Below, one piece after another: positions 12,523-25,830 of a DNA stretch of 64,000 bases. This DNA comes from Temnothorax longispinosus. Lineage: Eukaryota > Arthropoda > Insecta > Hymenoptera > Formicidae. The stretch covers positions 18,831,642-18,895,641 of the forward strand of contig NC_092362.1 of the NCBI RefSeq assembly GCF_030848805.1, read 5' to 3'. The notes beneath the pieces were generated by a model, which saw nothing but the letters and a program-made list of their open reading frames with translations, did no database searches and was not told the DNA's origin. Every line of letters starts with the position of its first letter. Position 1 is the stretch's first letter. The translations under genes were made by a program, and so were the position numbers.

Positions 12523-15158
12523 CTGAAAGCGACAAAATTATAGATATTAATACATACTCAACAGAAATAATTATAGAGCAGTATAGATATCGGGTATAAA
12601 TATATACAGATTTTGTCAAAGCTATATGTAACATATTTAGCAGATTCTAATAACCGTGTTATATACCGTATGTCATGCATACCGCGTATGGATGTTTTAT
12701 AATATCGATGTCGATATCAATCGCGGTAAGTCAATAAGCTATTCAATCACAATTTTAACAAAAAAAAGAGATAAATTGTTGTATCGCAGCGTAACAGATA
12801 TTAAAATGTGATTACTAGCAAAATAAATATAAAAAAAATTTTAATGATTTTATCCATTTAAAAGCTATCTCTCTGTGTCCAAATTTTATTCGGGCATTTT
12901 ATACAAAAACGTGAAATACCTATATTCGTGTCGAGAGCACAGATGGTTTCTGTCTCTAAAAAAAATTCAATTTTTACAGAAATACATTTTTGATACTCTC
13001 TACATTGTAATGTTACAATAATAGATTTTATTATAGGAAAAGTTTGAATGTATTTCAATGAGTAATAATACTATTTATAAAAAAAACCCTTTAGCAATGA
13101 ATAGGGCAGAACGAAAAAGTTCCTTTTTGACTGCGGGCTTTTCACCGGCAAAGTGCTCGAGAGGAAAGCAAAGAACAGAGTATTTTTCAAAGGCACTACA
13201 CCTATTACATCGCAAAGTCGACGCGTGGAAAGTCAAGTGATTTAGTGCAACCTGGAGAGGGCGCCGGGAAACGAAATTAAACGACGCGGAAAAGGAAAAG
13301 AAGAGCGAGCTCAGAACCGCGTTTACGAATATTTGCTCCACTTAATCGCGAAGTTTATCAAGCAGACAAATTTCTCCATTTTATTAATTTCAAGAAAATA
13401 GGATTTCTCCTTCCAATGTTATTGCGATTAAAGTTTTGAAGGGGGAATACAAGCTTTGAAACAGAAGCTAATTCTTCCGTGTCTGTAATATTAAAACAGT
13501 GGATTAAAGCTATTTGATCTAACAATTAATTCTGTAATACCCCATCATTAATTGTAAGTAAATAATGTCTAATTTATATTTGTAATCCACATAGTATAAC
13601 ATGTAATTACGTTAACAGTGACATTTTTGGTAATTTTGCATAATTTTATGCAGAACACATATATCGACAAATAGTTATGCAGATAATATTTTTTTTTCAA
13701 AATATCAAGATAAAAAAATAAGATTATTTTAATGGAAGTCGCAATAAGATAACAATCTATTAAGCGAGGAATGTTTGCCAATTTTCTACCGCTTCCTGAC
13801 ACATTATACCGAAACTTTAGCTCTTTAGTCTTTAATTAAGACTTGACAGTCTTGCTCGTATTACATCTGCGTACAAACAACAGGAATTACCGCTCTAATT
13901 ATTCCCGTTTCACATTAATACATCTCCGTGTTTCAGCGCGCGCATAAAACGGAGACTGCACTAATGCTTAGCGACAAAACTGATTTCTAGATGAGACGCG
14001 GTAGTGTACGACGAGAGACGGGTTTGGGCTGTCAGTGACCTACTAGCCAAATCCATGTCCGAGAATAGCGGCCGCCAATAATTTCAAGAACTCTCGCCAG
14101 GCTTTAGAGCGACGACGTGTCTATAGAGCGCCGGTGCAATATCGATACACTTTGCTCTTTCGTCAAGAGGGATCGTACGTCACCGATGACGTTTCTACGA
14201 GTTCATCGGATACCATCGGAAGTTACGTCCGATCGCGCCGCATTACGTGATCCTGTCGCGCAAAATAGACTTTTACGTACCTCGAGATCCGATCTCGGCC
14301 AATATTCATATCGTGATCATTGGGAAAGAGCTGGACACGCGAAACGGTCATTTGACAGTTTAAGTTCTGCTATAGTGTTTAGTTACAGATCCTTGAATTA
14401 AAATGTTTAAAAGACGAAAGATGTACTTTTGAAAAACAGAATCGACAAATCTTAAAATTTCTTGAAACTTATTGAACGAGAATTTGACGAACTTACCGAA
14501 TTCAAATGGTTGACAGATCACTCTTTTAAGGATGTTTTACGTATAGCTATATGTAGTATAATTTTGTTTTCTTGATTAAACAGTGTAAAGCTAGTCTCAG
14601 AAATTATTCATAAACAATATGTTATCATTGGGACAGGAAAAGCGTAAAAATCGCAATTTTGTCCCATTTTTGTACTTGATGTTGTTCAAATAAATCATTA
14701 AAAAATTGAAAAAAAAATATATTAACAAAAAACTTAAAAACCCGTAATTGCAATTCTCGATGTCATAGAAGTGTACCATAAAAATTTCATTCATTTTTAC
14801 TGTACAGGAGCAGAGATACATGTTATGATATTTACATGGGAAGTATATCTATATATATATACAATTTCTGTAACTTTTAAAGCAAATATCTCAGAAACGG
14901 GTCGGGCATGATCGCAAATTTAACACAGGTTTTTGGGATATATAAGTGAACATCTCTGTAAATTTCAGCTTCATCCCTCTATTTTGACATAAGCGATATA
15001 CATCCTTAATACTTTATAAGTATTTTTATAAATCTTTGAGTTCTTGAGTCTTTAAATGCTTCTGGGAATCATAAATCTTAATCAGGTCGCAACATTCACC
15101 CACGCAACGAATAAATTATTACTTATTTAGCCCCCATTCCTACCGCTATTACCATTAC
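12523..15158 (-). other. Intron of the 12-15 kb gene
   Basis: The intron is bounded by the donor CTCAAG|GTAATGG (exon 1 ends at 15159) and the acceptor gctttcag (exon 2 starts at 12522). Both sites are good matches to consensus and the phases agree. It is AT-rich, with a GC-richer patch near 14.0-14.35 kb. No exon or element was recognised inside. Confidence 0.65.
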
Positions 15159-15417
15159 CTTGAGCGGCGGCACGGCGTCGGATGCTTTTATTTCCGCCGG
15201 AAACACGGGCGCTCTGGGATCTTGTAGCCGGTCTTCGTCTTCTCGTGGGTGTACTGCCATCCGGCGTCCCACTACCGCTGTCCCTTTCCCGCTCGCCTCT
15301 TTCCCTGTCACGAGCTCCCGAGGGTGGCATTGCTTCCAACATTTGTTCCATGCTGGAAAATCCAGGGGCACAAATCGAAGCCGATCTGGTTTTCCGGCGA
15401 AAAGAGTCTTCCGCCAT
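15159..15417 (-). CDS. First coding exon of an unidentified Ser/Arg-rich protein (RGK GTPase-like N-terminus?)
   Basis: This exon is 259 bp: 86 codons plus one base. The ATG at 15417 is chosen because an in-frame TAA lies four codons upstream. The product begins MAEDSFRRKTRSASICAPGF, then SSMEQMLEAMPP, a run of alternating Arg/Glu/Asp, a TPTRRRRPATRSQSAR basic Ser-rich patch and RRRAAAQ. Reading on past AAG|GTAATG gives only a few Gly/Asn codons before a stop, so the splice donor is preferred and it joins exon 2 in frame. There is no signal peptide or membrane segment. The RKTRSAS and RSQSAR motifs look like basophilic kinase or 14-3-3 target sites, which is inference. An RGK-family GTPase is one candidate, with low certainty. 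Confidence 0.72.
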
Positions 15418-18405
15418 TCTTTTAAGTTACCACACAGCCACCACTGTTCCTCCCTTCCTTAAAGCCACTGATCGCCACTCGGATCTCTCGCTTTATATTA
15501 ATAATTATCTTCTCTGAATCTCTTGATAATTGCGTCTTTCTTTACGAATTATTATATCGAATCTCGCTGTAACTTCGTAAAATCCTTATCCTCCACTTGT
15601 CGATCACAAATTTTGACGATTTGTGTTACGGACTCGACTGTATCAAGCACTGTTTTTATCGTAACTCTTCTGCACTTAAACTTGAACGTTCGTAAAAGTT
15701 TTTGCACAATCTTCTGCCGACTCGATGTCCTTCGCGAGAAACGTCGGGCCGCGTCTGGTTTTCGAAATATCTGTTCGGATGTCGCGAATCTTCCATTCGG
15801 TGGAATTCGATTATCGGAAAAAGTATCAATTCGGAAAAAATTCGACAGGATATCCAGGTGAGGATGTCATGGATCCGGCGTTATATTGACAGTTCCGGCT
15901 TCGCTCTGAAGAGAACCCCCGCGCGTTCTTCTTGACTCTACAAATAAAACATGGGAAGGTTTGATTTCTTTCTGGCCTGCACGTACACGTGAATAATACG
16001 GTCAGAGTAATTACGACCGTGGCAAATTGCGCCTCTCCTAAACTCTCAGTGAAAATAACTGGCAATCTATATTTCTTTTTCTCTCCCTTTCTCTATCTTT
16101 CCCTCTTCGCATCTCCCCTGTTATTCTGCCTGCCGGATGCGAGCTCGCATGCTAATTAGATCCATCCCGTCGATTATTGCCTTGATTATTCCGTACGCGA
16201 TCGCAAAAGCTTTGAAAACGTGTAAAATTAAGCACAAAGATATCGTACAATATTTTCTTGACTTGTGGATACTCATTGCTTAAAATAAAAGAACATAAAA
16301 TATTCTAAATAATAATAATTTTTTAATTACATTAAAATTTAGAAAGTTATAATTTTATTTCATATTACATTCAGATAAGTTATTTCGAAATAATTTGTTT
16401 CATACTTTGATTGTAAATTTATTAATTAAAGTTTTGGAAAACTAATATTTATTTAAATCCTGATCAGCACAATTATTCGAGCTTAGCAAATCAAAGAGCT
16501 CAATATATTGCAGATACTTTTATGCATCTACACATCACACATAGACATACATTATTTGTGAGTGTAATAGTGTAGTAAGAACAATTGAAGAAAAGTAGAA
16601 ATCAAAGATAACTAATTTAAAGAAGAAGAATTAAAGTGTGGATGCATGCAAAAGGAACTTTTAGAAACTATGAAACCTTAAGAAAAACGAGAACTTAAAA
16701 ATGCTAATTAATTGGAATATTATACTTAACATTTCCTTCCAAATATAAATTCACAAAACTCGGGCAATATTTAACTTCATCAAATCCAAGTTTAAGCGAT
16801 TGGAAATGTGTCTTGCCTAACTCGGATTGAATAGGATAAAGATCAGTGACAATATTGAGAACGTAGTTGGCAGCATTCGAAGTTTCAGGCGGAACTTGGC
16901 ATAGTTGAAAGACATCTCTGTGGACTGTCGAAGCTGTCGAAGTTACAGTGAACGCGATACATGGGGAAGATATCGGTACGCGTGAAGACGTTCCGGCAAC
17001 TATAATCGAGTATCGACAAAGGTAAAGCTCAGTCCGACCAATACAACTTTGTGATACCTTATCAATATATTCTCTTCGGAGTTTATGCCTGGTAGTGTAT
17101 TTTACTTTGAGACTATAAGAGAGTGCCGAGGAAATTAAGTAACTTGTTGCTAGTGATAACTATCTCTCTGTATATTCAAGTAATTTTACTGATACATATT
17201 ATCACTTTATATATAATTTTGTTTTTCTAATTATTTAAATATACATTTTTCTTCACTTTTTATCTATAATTTTCTTTCAATCAAAATATTTCATACATTT
17301 CAGATATTCTTAATATCTGAATAAAGAATCATTTTTCGTGAATAAAAAACAAATAAACAAGTTAATAATAATATTACATTTTTTATTATTTTGTTTTAAT
17401 TTATTAAACTACCCTCTTTCGTATATTATAAAAAGATTATAAAAAGATGATCCACATAAGAAACTATTTTATGTCTGCTATTATCACAATGCAACATGAG
17501 TTCTCGTCTATAAAAGGAACATAAAACAACAATGACGAGGAAATATCTTTAACGAATGCGATGTTGCAACGGATTTTATTTAAAGCACTTCTCTCGTAAG
17601 ATGTCTCTTTTGTGAAATAATATATCACGCGAGGGCGCGTTTACCATAGATAGACTAGCAGGATTAAGTAGAGGAACTGAAGCTTTACACTGACAGGAGT
17701 GAGAAAAGGTCTTACGAGCCTCCTCATTAACGTTATGCGTTAAAATCGATAGTCTGCATAAGTACTTTATGTACGCAACATAACTTCACATTATGATCGA
17801 AGTTACGAGTTGCTGTAAAAATTATATACGCCACCTTTTGTAAAACCTCGATGCTCTCTCTTCATATCTTGTTACTTTTACTGCTGTACTATTTTTGTAA
17901 TTAAAGAACCTTTAAAGTTTATAACATAAGCACACCAAAAAGATAATAAGACTTACTTGTGTTAGGTCGCTTTTCTTACATATTCTTTATTATTATTTAA
18001 TCATATTTTTCCTTGTGTACACAACTTGAAATATTGAATCCGTCGATATTTTTAACAACTTCTATTCAACTTTACAATTTCTTCAATTATCGAACATTCA
18101 GATCTAATATGTACGAGAATACGAGAATCAGAATGAATTGTACACGTAAATAATGTTACAAAATACTCAAAATACATTGAAATGTAATTAACGACTTATT
18201 TTCTACTAACACTTCTGTGTTAAGTTTTAAAGTGTTTTTTTTATATGTATGTGCATATAAAGTATTTTTGCCCACCTCTTGCCAAATATTAAATATCTTA
18301 TTGCTGAACAATAAGTAAGTCTTATTTTAAAGTTATAGAGGGAGGAAGATAAAATAAATCCTTTTTTGAAACATTACCAACTTGACGAGAATATAAAATG
18401 TGATA

Positions 18406-18407
<2 letters not shown>

Positions 18408-18441
<34 letters not shown>
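18408..18441. repeat. (TA)n microsatellite
   Basis: About 33 bp of uninterrupted TA dinucleotides, followed about 25 bp later by a second short TA run. Confidence 0.95.
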
Positions 18442-18444
<3 letters not shown>

Positions 18445-18905
18445 CAAAGCAACACTTTTGAAACTATATATATATATGTTTAAAATAGGTAACATCATTT
18501 CTGTTAATATATATTATATTTAATATTATATTTAATATTATATAATATATTAATAATTCGAATGATCATTGAAACTAGATTTAAAATTAACTTTGCTTGC
18601 ATTGAACAAATGAAATATAACAAATTAAATATAAAATATTTTTACGTTAATTGCTGCGGTACTAATTGAAATAAATTAGTATTTGTTAATATTATCAATA
18701 AATATTTAAAATATTTTTTACTTTTCTGCATAATAATGTAACCTTAATTTATAACCCTCATATCAAACATCGAAAATATACATACTTTATTATAACAGAA
18801 GCTATATATTACAATAATTATATTTACCCGTCAGGATACAGAAGTACTTTTACATTCAATTATTCAGTATCATTTAACTCACTACAAAAGGGTTAAGGGC
18901 AAAAC

Positions 18906-18909
<4 letters not shown>

Positions 18910-18948
<39 letters not shown>
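18910..18948. repeat. (GA)n microsatellite
   Basis: An uninterrupted GA repeat of about 39 bp at the left border of the GC-rich block at 19 kb. In Drosophila, GAGA tracts near promoters are bound by GAGA factor; whether that applies here is inference. Confidence 0.95.
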
Positions 18949-18951
<3 letters not shown>

Positions 18952-19009
18952 CCCTTCGACAATTTCAAAGTCGGAACATCGGTTTTTTTCTCTCCCGTAC
19001 GATAATCAC

Positions 19010-19760
19010 TGCGCTCTCCTCGTTGACTTATTTTTTCCGCCGACTAATTATAGATAGCGTTTCGCATAAATCTTCTAGGGAGACGCATAAACATCTCCGC
19101 CGATCTGTCCCCCCCATATGTTCATCTCCGTGTTCCACTCCTTCAAGAGCTCCGCCACGGCCGTAATTATCCCCCTTTTTCTATAAACTTAACAACCTCT
19201 GCCCTTTAACCGTAATTATATCGAGAGAGATGATATTCGCGCCTCTCCGTCTCGAGATATCACTCCAAGACATCACCGATGTCTGCTCTCGTACGTCCCC
19301 CGAATTCACGATCTCTCCGGATCGATATGCCGCGCGCGACGATCGATCCTTACCACTTTAGGCCGTCCACGATCGTGGGATATCTCCTCGTCATTTTCTA
19401 CTTCATCCTTCCCGGCGATCGCGACGGGTTCGAATCACATGTCTCGATTGGCTCGCACACACGAGCGGCGACTCGACCGACACGATGCACGTCCGACGAT
19501 GCGCGGCACACTGACGGCAAACTCGGCGTCGCGGCGGCCGCTAGGGCGAGAACCGACGCCAGGCGTCGGCGTTGGCTCTCACTTGCACACCCTCGTCACC
19601 GACCACAACCGGAGACTTCGTTGAAGATCACGATGAGAAAGCGACGACGAAGTTGGTGCGCATCCAATTCCGCACGCTGTGGCTCTTCAACGATTCGGCG
19701 AACGTGCGAGATACTTCGCGGGGAATCACCAGAAACCGTAGATAATACTATATAAACTAC
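19010..19760 (-). promoter_or_regulatory. GC-rich, CpG-rich block: candidate promoter or 5' exon of the 12-15 kb gene
   Basis: This stretch changes abruptly from AT-rich flanks to dense CpG (for example gtcgcggcggccgc near 19530). It lies about 3.6 kb upstream of the ATG at 15417 in the orientation of that minus-strand gene and is flanked by a GA repeat. On the minus strand an initiator-like TCAGT followed by GGACGTG is visible within it. Open frames of up to 158 codons on the plus strand have no recognisable domain and are read as compositional. The assignment as a promoter rests on composition and position only. Confidence 0.3.
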
Positions 19761-21846
19761 GGAATTAGCATCCAACAAAGAAGTGTGTTGATAATCCTTG
19801 CCGGTACATTAATTATTTTAATCCAATTAAAATGGAAAAGTGCAATACGAGTATGAGAAATGAATGTTTCCCGGAAGGGGAAATGTTTGATTGCCCGTCT
19901 AAGAAAGTTTAACGCTTGAGTGATATGTAATGTAACTTAATGAAAACTTTATCTTCATTAGATCGGCAGCACTAACTTTGACTTACGATATCTCAGCAGC
20001 GTGACTTGCGATATCGCGGCAAGAAGGGTCATTCTATTTCGTCACAAAACTTCTTTGTTTTTTGGACTTCAGAAAATATACCTAAAATAATATCTGCTAA
20101 TTATCCACTTATTGTTAAAAATGAGCTAAAATTTCTTCTTGAATTGGAATAATATGGAACAACAGCAGAGTACATTTTCGAGGGGAATAGAAAGTTAACA
20201 GATTGTTATTGACATTAATTAAAACATTGATGTAATGTGATTTACCGATGCAGTCATAAATCACTAAATGCAACATTCATGCTTAATTCACGCACAATTT
20301 TCACAACTAAATAAAGTTCGCAAATTAGTAGTCAATTCTAAATCGTAACAAAAGCATGTATAAATTAAGAAATATCTTATTCCTCCCTCTCTCTTTCTCT
20401 TTTCTATCAAAATTAATTGTATTTTGTCTCGAGTTTTGTCTACTACTTTAAATTTTTATTTGATCAGAAAATACAAATTTTTATTATTACCTCAACAACA
20501 TCAAATTGCTGAACACTGTTGCATATATGTAAAATAATTTTATTTGCATATTTATAACTTTAAAAAATTTCTCGAACGGCAAATCCTACGATTGCTAGAT
20601 TTGCTGTCACTATATCTATAAACTGGTCCGGATGACGTGTCGTGACGTATTCGTTCTAAACACCAACCTGTTTAAATTCTGGCGATAGATGACGAAATCC
20701 GCGAAAGCTGGCTCATGTCTGTTCGCAAGATTACTACGAAGTACTACAGTTTTAAATCGTTTCAGGAAAGTCGTCATTCTGGCACCATCACCTCGTACAT
20801 TGGCACCGTGTACCTTATCCGAAGAAATCTATTCTTTATGTAAACAAGCTATTTGCTTAAATCTTATTCACGGTTTATTTTACATAGTCAACGTGCTTAA
20901 TTACGAAAAGTACTGCGTCACTATTCCAATGAGTCAGTATCTCAATAAGATAGAAACAACTATTTCAAGAGAAAGAGTGAGAGAAAATCGGCTATTATTT
21001 AAGTTCTTTTTATTTAATCATTTGATTATCTGATAAGTTGATAATTTCACGATTATATATAACTAATTAATATAAAATAGCCAAAAAAATAGGACGTACT
21101 TTTAAAAAATTGACACAAAGTAGGTACATGTTTTAAGTTTCAGCGCTCATTTGGTTTTACAATGCGTCCATGTGTCATAACAAGGAAATTCCAAGAAGGT
21201 TTTCAATATGTGCAAACGAGAATAGAATTCTGATCTATGACGTTGGTTATCAGTTCAAGAAATGAGGATTTCCGTCATAAACCAGCGTAAACTGTAGAGA
21301 TAACACATGTCAGTTTCGTGTGAAAGCAATTTTGCAACTTTTCATCGAAAATATACTTTGTCAATTTAACAAAAATGTATTATTTATAATATTCATACTA
21401 ATTCCTAGCTTTTGTTTTAACATATTTACAAATATAGCAGTCTCCTAAATTTTTTAACTCACTAAATTTTTACGTGTGTTAGAATGATCAGATTATTTCT
21501 TACAAACTATTAAATGAAAATCAGAGAGTGTATTTTTAAAAACTGGTAAGTTTTTATATTAAATTATAATAAAATATAATTGCTAACAAAACGTTTAAAA
21601 CAAGCGCTTTATTGTTATTACATAACAGAAAGTGTATAATAACATTTTCAATAATATTTAAATACTATTTTTTACTTATTACAATGTTGAATTTCCTCTA
21701 TACTTTGGCTAAGTCTATACGTACCGTAAATCCGAAAATGCTTATGATTTGTGGGTTTCTCGACTTGTGGACAGAACCCATTTTAGTGCCATAAAGTCCA
21801 TTCGAAACACTAAATCATCTTCTTAAACCCCAAGTTCTTTGTCAAC

Positions 21847-21901
21847 GGTATCGATAGTCGATACCATGAGGAAGGATAATAGCACTCATAAAGTGCTATT
21901 A
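21847..21901. repeat. Two adjacent perfect hairpins
   Basis: GGTATCGA/TCGATACC (21847-21854 and 21858-21865, loop TAG) is followed after about 10 bases by TAATAGCACT/AGTGCTATTA (21877-21886 and 21892-21901, loop CATAA). Both stems are perfect. No terminator or RNA-gene context is known for them. Confidence 0.6.
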
Positions 21902-22257
21902 CCTTTTCTCTTGGAAAAATTTTCGCGTAACATAAAAGTTGTCCTACAATTTCGGTATAATCATCTGTAAAATTTGTTCCTAACGCGTATTATTCATCGG
22001 CATTGCATTCTTCTCTTTATCCCGTTTTGCCCTGTCCGCCCAACATTTAGACTCAACGCCGCATGGTATATTTTTGACTTGTGGTGGTCTAAAGCTATTT
22101 CGAGACGAAACCGAATCAACCTTCTGCACCAATACGATTCTTCGCTCCCACTTTCTCCGCTGGCCTCTTTGTGGTCCTTGGCATCTTCCCTTTTCTGCCC
22201 CTGGAAACACTTTTTCTCTCAAGGATATCAACGAACTATATAAATAATGTATTTATA

Positions 22258-22279
22258 AATATATATATATATATATATA
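22258..22279. repeat. (AT)n microsatellite
   Basis: A simple AT dinucleotide run of about 22 bp. Confidence 0.9.
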
Positions 22280-25200
22280 AATTCTTTTAATTTCTATAAT
22301 TCTTTAAATTACTTTAAAATGTTCAAGAAAGAAAAGATCGCGTTTATGCAAATTATCTAAATGACTCATGAACGGCCGAACAAATTCGCGCGCAAGTTAC
22401 TGGAAGAATGGTCAAAAAGAAACTGTTCGTTGTTCAGTATGATTAAACTGACGCAGTTAAATGAGATAATAAATTTTGGACAGTTCCTCATCGCTTGCGT
22501 AACCGCAATTGTCAGCAAAATGTATATTCAACGTCCGTGGCAAAACTTCTCAATGTTGATTGCGATTCTCCTTTGTTGAGTTAAAAGACGAGTTTAACTG
22601 AGTTTGCAGTTGAATTTACAGTTCCCATTTACTAAATAATCAAATCTGATTTATGTAAACTGTTGCAACATTTTTATTATTTAGTAATATATATAAATCC
22701 TCTTTAAGTTTATTAAATTTTTTAAACTATTAATTTTCCCTTTGCTCTCTACAGTTTATCCTTTATATTATTTAGAAGTTACTTTTTGTAGAATTTTTAT
22801 ATTGTTTCACATTTCAAATCCATATTTAACATAATCACGTGGGTATTACTAAAGCATGCGTACAAAGTGCGGTTTGTTCAAAATGAACAATAATTCCTTA
22901 CGGGTCAGCGGCGTGATCTATATGATGATTCAACACGCGCAATCCAATCGTGGTGCGCCACATTCGAAATTAGGTAGTCCTAATTGCAAATGCCATCCGT
23001 TGCGGATGGTCACTTTGGGAGTGAGAGAGACAGTAGAGAGAATTGCTTACTTCCTCATTAGTTTACCAGATCCGTGAATCTGCGGTGGCATACACAGTTC
23101 CCTATTAATTATAAGATGCGCGTTATTATCAATCCAATTAAAACGATCGACAAACGAAAGTGGCGAACCGAATATTCATACGCGCCAAAGCGGTGTTGAA
23201 CTTCTCATTTTTCGACGATGATATTTTCTATCGCGCACGAAAATAAAAGTTAATTTTTAATTAAAACTTGGTAATGAATTTTAAGCGCCGCGACGGCCGC
23301 CGCAAAAGGTCGATCAACCGAATTAAATTTATCGTTGGTTTCCCCGCTTGCCATAATTATTATTTCGCGCGATAGGAGTATTTATTTTCCCGTTGAAAAA
23401 ACGACACCGCCACGTTCCGGTAAAGTCGAAGATATTGCTGTGTCAGAAATCTCATTTATCATTGTGTCCGGAGCTTCGTGTCGAATAACTCTCGCAAAAT
23501 TACAGGTCTGTCAATCAAAAGACGCGCCTAGCTCATATCTTTCGAAAATACCGTGTATCTTTTCCGAAGCGAGATTTTATAATCATGCTAAAACGCGATG
23601 TAAAACCTTCGAAATTTATCGTCCATCAACACGATAATTCCGCGAATCTGAAAATCGCAAGTCATGGGCTTACAGATCTATAATACAAAATCTAGGAGAT
23701 GTACCAAATTTATAACAACTTATATACTTGAAAATTTAAACTTTTATAAATAATTAGTAATAAATATCTATCGTTGCAAATTTTTCGATATGTTTTTATC
23801 TTATACAAGAATAAAATGATAATCATGGAACTTTAATAAATATCTCATTTCCTTAGAATTTTCAAATGTAAGTTTTAAGATAAATTAAGTACATTCTTTA
23901 TGATAGAGATTATCTATTTAATTTAACAATATACCTGAATTTATTGTGAAGTGCATCTTGTGGTTTAACCCGCATGGCGAACGCATAATGGAGGGTCGGA
24001 GCATTCGATTGCAAGGTAAACGGATATACCTGATGTCGCATGTAGAATGCAGTTCTCCACGAGAGCTATTGATAACGTTGACACACAGAGAAGCACTATC
24101 ATGCGCATTAGAAACATAAGTGGTATGTCATGTTTACGTGGGCTGCGTAAACGATCTTAAGTGCATGTACGCAAAGGCCAATATATATAAAGATAGGAGT
24201 TAATGCATAAATAAACGTGAAGCCGTACAGCTTATTTCACACTCGACCAACTAATCCGACACGGTTACTTATTTCATTTGAGCTTTTGTCATAATACATA
24301 CTGCGCGATTACCGAGATAAGAGAGCACCAACCAGAAATAAAGTATTAAATTGTTTTAAGACACTTTACTATTTTAAATAAGAATTGGTAAGCTATAAAT
24401 ATTCGACAAGTTACAAATGTTATTTAATTTTATTCTTAAAAAATGTTTTTCTTTTTTGCTTTAAATAATAATTTAAGAATAAAAAAGAATATGAGAATGT
24501 TTTATGATCTTGGAAATTTAACCAATTTATAAGATCAATATTTTAATTATTGTAAATTATTAACTCCAACTTAATATATTGAATAAAATAAGAAATTATA
24601 TAATGTATTGTTTAACAACATCACAAAGATTGTTGGCTGTCTGCACACATTTGTATAATAATAATCAATATATTATAATTTAATGTACAAAAATCTTAAT
24701 ATTTTTGAAATATTTAAATAAATTTAAAATATAATAAATAAAAAATTAAAATCTTAAGAATAAGAAAATATATCTTACTTGGATGAAGGATTTTGACAGG
24801 TGAAATAATATCCAGCTCGTGTATTTTGCTCGTTTTATTATTTCCAAATCTTGCTTAGAACCTGAAGAAATTCTTTCACAATCTAATAATTAATTAATGA
24901 TAATTAAGTTTAACATTAACGCCTGACAACGACGAAGTAAAGATTATAGATATATATATATTTATATTTATATATATATAAGCTAATCCTTGCCCAGACA
25001 CACGAATTGATATGCAATGTTTAATGTGTTACTTGTTTTCTTTCTTGTTTCATTCGTCCTATTTCACTTTTTCTTTACGGGCATATAAATAAATTCTTAT
25101 TGCTTAATATTTTCTTGTTAATATATATATATAATATATATATAGTATTATTACATATATGATGATATGTTTTTGTAGTCCCAATGATTAATATGCACGC

Positions 25201-25809
25201 GTTTGTGCAAATGTCTCCGGCGTGAGACACGTTATGGACGGATTGATCCGGATTACGTCACGGACGTTCCGAATTGTCGACCGATCACCACCCCACACTA
25301 TATTCACTGATAGCTCTCGGTAGCAGATAATCAGTACTTTTTACCTCTCGATATACTCTTTATTATATTCCGATCGACCTTCGGAATGTCCGTCACGCAT
25401 CCAGCAGTATTTGACGAGGCCTCAGATTGTCGTTTCAAACCTCGTCCGTGATGATGATAAAACGAGAAAAAACGTTTATATAGATATACATATAATACTA
25501 AAGAAGAACACAGAAGAAAATGAAGAAGAAGAAGAAGAAACGAGAGAGTCGCGATCGCCCACGACTCCGATTTTGTACCTCCGCCGTAGATCAATTATCG
25601 GAGAGGTGTGTCCACTCAAGCCCCGTCGACATACTGATTAATTATTAGTATTATTACCATTACATTATTACTATTATTATTAATATTATTATTCGCTCAC
25701 TAAATATCATATTCTTATCTCTGAACATAGTTCAATGTCGCTACGGTAAAGTTATTATTCTTTAAATATCACAATAACCTTACACAGAAAGCTGCAGCTA
25801 ATTTTATCA

Positions 25810-25830
25810 TTATTATTATTATTATTATTA
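25810..25830. repeat. (TTA)n microsatellite
   Basis: Seven TTA units in a larger TTA-rich zone (25645-25875) with several interrupted runs. Confidence 0.9.

Noticed and set aside
19425..19440. GGTTCGAATC, a tRNA B-box-like word
   Set aside because: No T-arm stem, anticodon arm or acceptor stem can be drawn around it.
19279..19755. 158-codon plus-strand frame
   Set aside because: The Arg/Ala/Thr-rich product looks like translated CpG-rich DNA. Treated as part of a candidate promoter block on the other strand.
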